A stretch of DNA of 64,000 nt from Fomitopsis serialis (taxonomy: Eukaryota; Basidiomycota; Agaricomycetes; Polyporales; Fomitopsidaceae), in assembly GCF_022376445.1 (NCBI RefSeq), contig NW_025954963.1, forward strand, positions 1,550,001-1,614,000, given 5' to 3'. The number at the start of each line of letters is the position of its first letter. Position 1 is the stretch's first letter. Below the pieces are notes generated by a model. It had not been told where the DNA came from and did no database searches. It saw only the letters and a list, made by a program, of their open reading frames with translations. The position numbers and the translations under genes were made by a program. Of the stretch, positions 56,524 to 64,000 are shown one piece after another.

Positions 56524-58404
56524 CTAGAAGAAGCCGCCATCCCAGACGTCCCCGTAGCCCCAAAAGAGATCTTCTTCATAGGGATCGTCTTCATAGGGAT
56601 CAATCTCGCTTTCCTCAAAGTCGTCGTACGAATCGTCCGTGAAGCGTTCCTTTTCATCGTACTCTATTGTCTCATCCCAGTCCACGTAGCGCACAACCTC
56701 CTTCAGCTCGTCGATCTCTGACCAAAAGATGTTGATAGGGCGGATGATGTGCAGCTGCTCAATCTCCACGCCATACTCGTACCGCGCCATGAAGCAGTCG
56801 AGCAGACGCCCAGCGAGCCTGTCCTGGTCCTCCAACTCTTCGTCACCACCGTATTCATACTCGTCGCTGTGGTCTCCGAAGTAACAGTCCTCCAGAATGA
56901 GGTGACGGAGCTGAGGCAGTACGTATGCTTTCTTCTTGCGTCCGCGTGGCCGATCGGTTAGCACTTCCGGGAGAGGGTCATCATTCGCGCCATCCATGAT
57001 ACTGAGCTCCGTGACCTTCCGCGTGCTCCTGAGGAGAGCGAGCCACGACTCTTTGGACAATGACGTCCCGGAGACGAAGAGATGTTGTACGTCACGGATG
57101 GGGAACAGTTCACAGGCCTTGGTGATGACAACTTCAACGTCGAATCGCCCGAAGCGCACCTCCAGTTCGGGAGTGTGCTCCTTCGGTCGGCTCGCACCGT
57201 TTTTCATCGCTTCGCATCCGAAGCCCCTTCTGTATGCCTGCAAGGTTATTGAGACGTGGGCGAGGGTGACAACAAAGCTGAGCAGGGTCCCCAAGCTAGA
57301 CGTCTTGGCAGCTATGGCAGCGAGGAGATCACCCCGCAATTGCCTTGTACAATTCGAGTCTACTTCCACGAAAATGCGCGAGAGCGCCGGGGTTGTCAGG
57401 TGATTCAGGAGGCAAATGGTGTTCGGCGTAGTATCCGAGATGCGCAGGGACCACAGGTTAGGCAAGGAGGCTTGAGTTGACGCCATCGGGACTTGATTAT
57501 AGTCGGCAGGTACGGTCAATGCTGACTCGATCACGAGCTCTTCGAGATGATGCATCTGCGCGATGGCAGCAAGCATAGTCTCGGGGGCGACATATGTTCT
57601 GAACTGATGGGGTTTGTTGGAGATGGTCAAGTGTGTCAGGTGCGGCAACGAAGTCTTGTGCCAGTGCAGGGAGACGGCCTGTAGCTCCAGATGTCGGAGA
57701 CGGCCAGTCTCGGGATGGTGCAACATGTGGTGAATGTGGTCATACTCGCCGGGGGAAGTGCGCCCGACATCCCCGCACCGGACAGTCAGCGATTCGAGAC
57801 AAGGGGCGGGCCCGTCCAGCAGTTGTAGGGTTTTAGCTGTCAACGGACGCTCGCCAGAGGTCGTGATAGACAACGAGCGTACGCGTGACATATGCGAGAG
57901 CACCAACGCCAGCGACTCCTCCTTCGGCGATACGGTCCCCGCGCGAAACGACGACATGGCGGGCGCGGTCCGCAAGTCTACGGTGACATAGAGGGGCGCC
58001 TTCTTGGCTCGCTCCAGTAGCTCCTCCGTCCACTCATGCCGCGTCGTCACCACCAATTGTCCCCAGAGAGCAGGGCAGCCCAGCGCCACGTTTCGCCAGT
58101 GCCTGCAGACGTGGGAGATGCGAATCCACTCGTACGGGCGGGTGGTCCACGGCAGGCTAGCATAGGGGCCCGCCGTACGCATGAAGACTTCGGAGAGCAC
58201 CTCCGGAGGAAGTACGGATATGGGTGCGAAGGTGTTCAGGCGCGTTCTGAGGTCGAAGACGTGATTCAGGTAGCGGGCGATCTCGTCCTCAATCGCTTTG
58301 CGAGTTTGGGGCACCGGCAGGGCCGGACTCGCATGGCTACTGCTTGCATCCATGATGCCTCGGCGAGCCTGCAGCAACGGTGTAGAGTGAGCAGTGGACC
58401 GCAT
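56524..58404 (-). CDS. F-box protein copy 1B (626 aa, single exon)
   Basis: The start is ATG at 58402-58404, with the alternative MDASSS start 51 nt inside. It aligns with 1A over its whole length, about nine residues in ten identical by eye. The F-box-like region (APISVLPPEVLSEVF, IRISHVCRHWRNVALGCPAL) is unchanged. Two in-frame additions relative to 1A are visible: FRAGTV after SMSS/AMSS and an extra acidic DPYEE repeat near the C-terminus. Substitutions cluster in the LRR-like middle (for example CEDVMHTSLGEHAHIHHLLL versus CGDVGRTSPGEYDHIHHMLH), the part expected to touch substrate. Open and apparently functional. Confidence 0.85.
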   Translation of the reverse strand: MRSTAHSTPLLQARRGIMDASSSHASPALPVPQTRKAIEDEIARYLNHVFDLRTRLNTFAPISVLPPEVLSEVFMRTAGPYASLPWTTRPYEWIRISHVCRHWRNVALGCPALWGQLVVTTRHEWTEELLERAKKAPLYVTVDLRTAPAMSSFRAGTVSPKEESLALVLSHMSRVRSLSITTSGERPLTAKTLQLLDGPAPCLESLTVRCGDVGRTSPGEYDHIHHMLHHPETGRLRHLELQAVSLHWHKTSLPHLTHLTISNKPHQFRTYVAPETMLAAIAQMHHLEELVIESALTVPADYNQVPMASTQASLPNLWSLRISDTTPNTICLLNHLTTPALSRIFVEVDSNCTRQLRGDLLAAIAAKTSSLGTLLSFVVTLAHVSITLQAYRRGFGCEAMKNGASRPKEHTPELEVRFGRFDVEVVITKACELFPIRDVQHLFVSGTSLSKESWLALLRSTRKVTELSIMDGANDDPLPEVLTDRPRGRKKKAYVLPQLRHLILEDCYFGDHSDEYEYGGDEELEDQDRLAGRLLDCFMARYEYGVEIEQLHIIRPINIFWSEIDELKEVVRYVDWDETIEYDEKERFTDDSYDDFEESEIDPYEDDPYEEDLFWGYGDVWDGGFF

Positions 58405-58975
58405 TGTCTAAAGTGTGTGCAACATACAGAGATGGCAGGATCAGTACAACGACGTGATGTAAGTAGTCGAGGCAAGGTCGAGGTGAGCGTCGTGGTCCGA
58501 TGGTGGCGAGGTCAAATACCACGGGCCGGCGGGAGTCGATCTCAGCCACTCACGCCACCACTGCCACTGGCATTTGCGCAAATGATAAAAGCCGCGCGCT
58601 ATGTACTTGCCACGGAACCTGAAGGTACCCTGTGCCGGGCGATGTACTAGTACGGTCCCCAGATTCAATACGATGCGTTAAGTTGCCCTCGATATATCGT
58701 TCCAGCTACTACATTTTATATGCACTTTACCAGTACCGGTCGCAATACTCGCCATGGTAAGTACTCAGCAACAACCGCGCGCAAGCAATAATTTGCCACA
58801 TCGCGCAAACCGGATTTTGAATGTGATTACCAGAAACATCGTAAGACGGAGCTGATGTTGAGTCGTTGACCCCACGAGCAGCAACTCGCAGTGAGTCTAG
58901 AGACCTAGATCGACATGTTATTTTCGGAGGGATACGAGTCGAGCGACTTCAATGCGGACAACCGTGCGTCTCGGA

Positions 58976-60687
58976 ACATTCCAACCGCGCCCGTCTGTCC
59001 GGTGGTGTGATCCAAGCAGCGGGCATCCCGAGGTCCCAACGAGTCGATGCGTGCAGTTGCGACACTCGAGTCCAAGTGTGATGAACAGGTGGAGTCGACA
59101 GGAACCAGGCATGCCGCTGTCTCCCCGCATCCCAGGAACCAACAGGAACTTGATCGCACTGGAGCCCGACGGCCCCGAGAGAAGCTTGGAGAGGGAGGCG
59201 TTAGACCCCGACATCTGTTATACGTCGCCCAGTGACGCACGATCCGGGTTAGCCCTCCCCTCCGTAAAAGAGGTCTTCTTCAGGGTCTGCCCAGGGTCTG
59301 CCTAGGGAAGACTAGCTCCGGGTCTCAGTCTCGACCTCTAAGGTATGATGTGGCCAGCAAAAGCGAGCTTACATGCGGCGTCTACATTCTGTAGCGTCTG
59401 TGACACTGGAATTCCGGACACCTGAAGGAAGAACGCGCGGTCACGTAAGTGGCTATAACATATCGGTAAAGGTGCACGAGCACGACATGCACTTACGGAA
59501 GGGCCTTCCCGCGAGCAGGCCGGATACGTCCGCACCGGACGTTGAGCGCACCACAGCTGAGCGCCGCGCGCACGCTGAGCGCACTTAGACTATAAATGTG
59601 CGGTCCCTGCCGCATGACGTCGGGGGGACGCCCGGAGGATCAGAAGGCTCCGCGGCTCCATTCGCTGCGAGTCACTAGGTGGTGAGTACGCCACGGCTAT
59701 GGGAGCTGAACGTGATTGGGTGGCTCACCGGGGTACTGGCGTAACATTCGTACTGTGCATATGCGCTGGTTCGCCGGCGACGCATCGCAGCTAGTTCCTA
59801 GACACCGCATCGCGCGAGCGGAATCTCCATGGCGGGGATTGATGGTGTGCTAGTACATCCAGGGTCAGTCAATCCCGGCGGACCGTCATACAAGACACAC
59901 ATATGTATGTAGTACCACGCGCCATGCAAGTGGATCCCTGGCTGATACAATTCAGTAATTAGCCCTTCGGGAAACGCGACACGGCCGACCACCCCCTACT
60001 TCTATCTCGACTCCACCCTGCACCTCGACACCCGGACCGAAGGACAATTCGAGGGTGCGATGCGAGCGAACGACTTCAAGCTCAAAATTGAGTACTGAGC
60101 GGGCTGAGCGCGCCGATTCTCGGAACCCTGGACACAGGACGATACGGGTGCGGTGCGGGGCCAGCGCGGCTCCCAAGCTCAGTGCTCACACAGTGGTCCT
60201 CAGGAACACCAAAACTAGCAGAGAATTCGCGATGCCGTAGAGCGGTTGAGTTTACAAAAAAGGGGAAACTCACCATGACTGTTATGTATCAATGCAGGGA
60301 AAGCAGACCTGTGAAAACGTCAATGCGTCCGTGTGTACATTCAAGTTGCAGAACGGTGCTGGCTGTCGCAGCTGCAGGACTTTCCCAGTTTACAATCGAA
60401 CGGCAGGTTATCAAATAACGCATGCGAAGGGCCCAACAGCATCAGGCCTGAATGCAATATTATACGCATGCCTAATCATACCACTAGAAAGCATCCTGGA
60501 CCACCTATGCGACGCTTGCGGTTCGCGAAGCACCGCAAGTCCCAGGCTAGGCATATACCGCCAATGTGCGGCCAGCACATGAGATCTTGTCAACCGCAAT
60601 CAGCGACAAGTATTTCCAGCGAGACTTCATCACGCACCTCTAAGAACGCAGCGCACATCCTCACCAGCACAACCCCCCGGGCAGAGC
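58976..60687. other. 1.7 kb without a supported gene
   Basis: Beyond the right arm. It contains a GCGCAC/GAGCGC-rich patch near 59540-59590 followed by ACTATAAATG (59588-59597), which looks like a TATA box, but no credible coding sequence follows it. A short frame at 60.3-60.58 kb has no recognised motif. Confidence 0.4.
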
Positions 60688-61248
60688 CTACCACAGCCCC
60701 TTCCTCTTCTTCCTCGCCTCCTCGAAATACGACCGCTTGACACCCCACTTGCTCCGCGCGGCCTCGTGCAGCTCGTCCCGGTGCCCGACGATCTTCTTCC
60801 GGTCGCGCATCTTCGTCGGCGCCATGATCGCGACGAAGTTCGTGCTGCAGTTGAACATCTTCGCGAGCCGCGCGCGGGAGTAGCGCTCCGGGGCCTGCGC
60901 GCGCAGCGCACGCATTTTCGCGATGTCCTCTGCGCTCATCCGCGGGTGCGCCGCCTCCGCCTCCGCCCGGACGAGCGGCGGGAGCGGCCTGTCTGCGGGT
61001 GCGGTGGGATTGTGGAGGAGCGGGGAGGCGGGCTGCGTGGTGTAGGACCACGGTGAGGGGGCGGTCGGCGGGGGACGGTGGATGAAGGTCAGGTCGTCCT
61101 CGAGTTTTGTGTACGTCGCATTCGGGTTGTTTACGAGCGGGTCGGGGGCGCGGTAGGGCGGCCGCTCGGGGATGCGCGTCGCATACGTGCGCACCGGGCT
61201 ACATGAGCATGAGGAGGGCAGCCGGAGTCTGCGAGCGAAGACAGACAT
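60688..61248 (-). CDS. MRPL20: Mitochondrial large-subunit ribosomal protein mL58 (MRPL20 family)
   Basis: Single exon, 186 residues, ATG at 61246-61248. The N-terminus (MSVFARRLRLPSSCSCSPVR) is basic and hydrophobic, as for a mitochondrial presequence. A Pro-rich middle precedes the conserved core: MSAEDIAKMRALRAQAPERY, SRARLAKMFNCSTNFVAIMA, then a Lys/Arg-rich tail (KWGVKRSYFEEARKKRKGLW). The pattern of a helix-turn-like LAKxFNCSxxFVxxxAP within a basic C-terminus is the signature of the fungal mL58/MRPL20 family, a component of the mitochondrial 54S subunit found in fungi. Divergent from the next plus-strand feature. Confidence 0.85.
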   Translation of the reverse strand: MSVFARRLRLPSSCSCSPVRTYATRIPERPPYRAPDPLVNNPNATYTKLEDDLTFIHRPPPTAPSPWSYTTQPASPLLHNPTAPADRPLPPLVRAEAEAAHPRMSAEDIAKMRALRAQAPERYSRARLAKMFNCSTNFVAIMAPTKMRDRKKIVGHRDELHEAARSKWGVKRSYFEEARKKRKGLW

Positions 61249-62508
61249 GGCGGGTTGCAGAACTTGTCCGGTGGCGGCTTGGTGGCGGCCCACTGCCAGG
61301 GACCGCGCCCATCGCCTCCAAAACAGGAAGGTCTCCGGGGTGTCCGGCGGGACTTCCCGGTCGCTCGGCGGACACTCTGGCTTCTCCCGTGTTCCGCTAC
61401 GCCGGGACCCGCGATGCTCTGCGATGCTTCGTCGACGTCGGCGGGGGCAGTTGGGCCAGCTTGCCCAGGCCCTCTCATGTCCCGACGAGTCTATCACCTC
61501 CTTCGCCGCAAGGGCTTCCACGCACACCGTGCTTGGTGTCTAATCTCGCGCGCGCAGCTGGCGAAAGGTCGGTAGATCCCCGTGTCACCAGCCAAGTCGA
61601 GGCTGCACTCGCCTCCGACGGGGATCCACCCACGCGCGCAACGTCTATCGGGGTGCACTTCGTGGAGGCGGCAAAGCCTAGACAGACCTACGGCCGACTC
61701 TGCTTATTGGCTCGCCGTGCGTCCGTGCGCCTGTACGGCACCATTCAGTCTGTCCTGATAGGCTCTGCATGTGTGGCCCCGACGAGGCTCTCGCTCAATG
61801 ATTGCCGCCATCCTAAGTTGTCCACTCTGGGCTGTCCCCCCGAAGCGGACTGGGTCTCAGCCGCATATCATTCAACGTCAGCGACATTCCGAACACGCCT
61901 AGACGTGCACAACAGCACTCAGCCGCGCAGATTCTAGTCTGCGCTCGGCGAAATTAGCACGCTTCGCGCTGGCTCCGGAGCGCGGGTGCTCCGTTGCTGC
62001 CAGTGAGCCGCGAGCAGCGGGACGCACGATGGAGGATCAATAGAGTATCTATCTGCATCCATCCAATGGCCGCCCCTTCGAGCGGCCCAAACCCACGCTG
62101 TGGAGTGGGACATCTGCGGACCAGTCACGCCGCCCTACTATCAGGCCTCTCGCCGCTTCCGGGGGCCCGCCATGGAGCCAGCAGATGTGCGACACACCCT
62201 TGACGCAGGCGATGCAGCCCATCGGCGCCGGTCTGCGCCCCAGTCGTCGCGCACCCTGCCCTCCGAGCTGCCAGGCGACCGTATGCTGCCCCAGAAAAGG
62301 TACTAGAAAATTCACTATGACGTCGGTGTCGAGCACAACATTCCCCCCGTTTGCGGGATGGCCGGCCCTCGGGGATCCGCCTATTCTGGCCAAGCATGCC
62401 GCCTCGAGTGCGAGCCGAACAAACGGAGACAATCATCCGCATGCGCACGCCCGCACGAGCTTCGCGCCCATCGTGTTCCAGCTCGGGCGAAGCCGGTGTT
62501 TTCTGTAC
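61249..62508. other. Divergent interval, mL58 promoter side
   Basis: GC-rich sequence with long Arg-rich frames on both strands but no conserved motif. No gene called. Confidence 0.45.
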
Positions 62509-62517
62509 ATATATAAG
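62509..62517 (+). promoter_or_regulatory. TATA box upstream of the small acidic ORF
   Basis: ATATATAAG stands 103-111 bp upstream of the ATG at 62620, with a C/T-rich leader between. It supports plus-strand transcription here. Confidence 0.5.
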
Positions 62518-62619
62518 TCACTAACGCTTGCTGACTCGGCAGTCCAGAGCATCCTTCACGTTCCTCCGTGTCCGAACCTGCCTGCCCTCGCACCTGGGCC
62601 TCACATCCCCACCACACCC

Positions 62620-62841
62620 ATGCAGGAACTCCCGCTCTACAACAACCCGGACGCCAAAGTCGCGCTCGTGGGGTACGCGCAGGAGATGTACCAGTACACC
62701 TTCGACCTGTGGACCGCCGCGAAGAAGCGGCTGCCGCAGCCCTCCGACGGACAGACGTCGTCCGACGATGACGACGACGATACCCACAGCAGCCTGAACA
62801 CACCCGTGCCTGTCGCCCCATCCATCCCCGCCCCCGCGTAG
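62620..62841 (+). CDS. Small acidic hypothetical protein (73 aa)
   Basis: The predicted protein starts MQELPLYNNPDAKVALVGYA and continues QEMYQYTFDLWTAAKKRLPQ, an amphipathic, probably helical stretch. After it come a Ser/Asp run with six consecutive aspartates and a Pro/Val/Ala tail; stop at 62839-62841. Codon usage in the first 40 residues is protein-like and the upstream TATA box fits. No family is recognised and no intron is needed. It could be a genuine small basidiomycete gene or a fortuitous frame. Confidence 0.45.
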   Translation: MQELPLYNNPDAKVALVGYAQEMYQYTFDLWTAAKKRLPQPSDGQTSSDDDDDDTHSSLNTPVPVAPSIPAPA

Positions 62842-64000
62842 GCGCTCCTCGCTTCTCGCCATATGTTACCGTCCCGGTGCGCTCATCTTCCCTCGCGCTT
62901 CCGCCGCCGAACTTGACGATGACGACGCACAGCATGCGCGCTTCTTACTTTGGACGCTATAGTCGTCACCCGCACCCAATGCGAGCTCTTCTCTATCCCC
63001 CTGGATCGCGGTCGACCGCCCCCATGTCATCGACATCCTTTCTTCCTTCCGCATCGCTCCACCGCTACGTCGACTAGAAGCGCACGCTCGACGTAGCCGC
63101 CATCTACATTCTACGTCGCTTCCCCGTCGCTCCCTCTAGTGCCCCTGTCCCCGATCGTACCTCGCCGTCACCGCATGACGCGCCTCGACGTCAGTCCCGG
63201 CGCATACTACGCACAATCCGATGGCTTCCCTTCATCACGCACCCTCACATGCCCCGCTTGCCGACCCGACGCGTACACGCTGCTACCGACCGCCCGCCGA
63301 GCCACCCTTCGGACGAGCTTGGCGCCGGCGGGAGGGTTGATCCGCTCGCCTCGGCGGCACACGCTCACGACGCCGCCGAGCAGCTGTGCCGCAGATGGCC
63401 AACGCTGCAATGATGCCTTTCCGAGGGGCTCCGAAGGCGGGGTCTGTGCTGGTCAGGAACGCCGGGCTACTAGTGCCATTGGTCGCGACGCTTCTCGACG
63501 TCCGATTGACAATTGCGTCCACGATGGGAGTCGATCGGGGCGTGGGGCTGTGCGGGACCCACGACAGGGACGAGGATCATTTCATGTATGTATGTAATCA
63601 GTCCATGTATAATGTCGATGACGTATTTCAACGACCTGCGGTGGGTATATGGACGCTCGACGGGTCACAAATCGAGCGATACATGTGTCTTCTTCCTGTC
63701 ATATATGAGCGTATGGCATGTGGCTGGAACAACAGCCGTACAACAGCCGCATGCCAAATACGTCGGCCGACGTCCTGTGACTGTTCGCTCGTGTGCAACG
63801 CCCCTCTCGTCCTGACGTTGGAATGCAGCAGGAACCCTCCAGAAAGCCTTCGGCGACGTGCCACTATGCGCGCATGACGCTAATAAGCTTAAGCGTTGGC
63901 AGGACGCTTGCACGCGCAGCCGAGGCAGCGAAATTTCATGTTCAAATGATCTAGGTAAGTACGCACATGGTCCATCTGAGCCGGTGTCATTCAAGCGTCT
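62842..64000. other. Intergenic to window end
   Basis: No supported gene. Around 63380-63560 both strands give protein-like frames (plus: MANAAMMPFRGAPKAGSVLV; minus: FLTSTDPAFGAPRKGIIAAL), so composition and not coding probably explains them. Confidence 0.4.

Larger units (their letters stand above)
53950..58975 (-). repeat. Right arm of the ~5 kb inverted duplication carrying two F-box genes
   Basis: This is the reverse complement of about 24230-29386, with the same gene order in the minus-strand sense (1B then 2B), the same spacer and both flanks. Substitutions are spread throughout and there are several in-frame indels in the genes, so the arms are not identical. The flank at 58.67-58.97 kb matches left flank sequence about 24.24-24.7 kb, minus one ~130-bp block. 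Confidence 0.85.

Noticed and set aside
24230..58975. Inverted repeat as an assembly fold-back artefact
   Set aside because: Arms differ by many substitutions, in-frame indels and a ~130-bp block, and each has different unique flanks; an artefact would be near-identical.
63283..63877. Protein-like frames on both strands
   Set aside because: Both strands look equally plausible, so neither is supported.
1..64000. tRNA, rRNA, CRISPR, intact LTR or DNA transposons
   Set aside because: I looked for tRNA B-box motifs, regular repeat-spacer arrays, LTR pairs and transposase/reverse-transcriptase motifs and found none that hold up; a dedicated search would be needed for weak cases.

Overview
The window is nuclear DNA from a filamentous basidiomycete, most likely an Agaricomycete. 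I base this on dense genes with many 45-65 nt introns, GC-rich coding sequence, the Agaricomycete type of F-box-like protein, a secreted double-psi beta-barrel protein of the riboflavin-aldehyde-forming-enzyme type, and a Zn2Cys6 regulator with introns inside its zinc cluster. Species-level placement is not possible from sequence alone.

Left block (1-24 kb): the 3' end of SAS10/UTP3 (ribosome biogenesis); a Zn2Cys6 transcription factor (minus); TOM22 (plus); the complex I 40 kDa subunit NDUFA9 (minus); a UPF0390 small basic protein; a CENP-B-type double helix-turn-helix protein (minus); the CAF1/POP2 deadenylase (minus); the F-BAR/C1/SH3 protein BZZ1 (minus); a secreted RlpA-like protein (plus); and a GPI-anchored Ser/Thr-rich wall protein (minus).

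Inverted duplication (24.2-59.0 kb): two paralogous F-box genes lie in tandem on the plus strand at 25-29.3 kb. A diverged copy of the same pair lies in inverted orientation at 54-58.4 kb, so two ~5 kb arms face each other across ~24.6 kb of unique DNA. That central segment holds CDC37 (Hsp90 co-chaperone), a 14-exon SAM-dependent methyltransferase, an 8 kb gene-poor stretch, an MCM1-type MADS-box factor, a Red1/ZFC3H1-like zinc-finger protein and a histidine-phosphatase (PGAM-like) gene.

Right block (59-64 kb): mitochondrial ribosomal protein mL58 (minus), a small acidic ORF behind a TATA box, and otherwise non-coding sequence.

Most genes are core housekeeping functions (nucleolus, mitochondrion, mRNA decay, actin, chaperone) that work in separate pathways; I see no biosynthetic cluster, CRISPR, tRNA, rRNA or intact transposon. 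The points most worth attention are the inverted F-box duplication, two 6-nt micro-exons in one transcription factor gene, a GC-AG intron beside a 17-nt exon that carries the methyltransferase SAM-binding motif, and a recurring pattern of single-base losses in conserved genes (TOM22, MADS, NDUFA9, PGAM-like) that looks like a consensus-quality problem but could be real.
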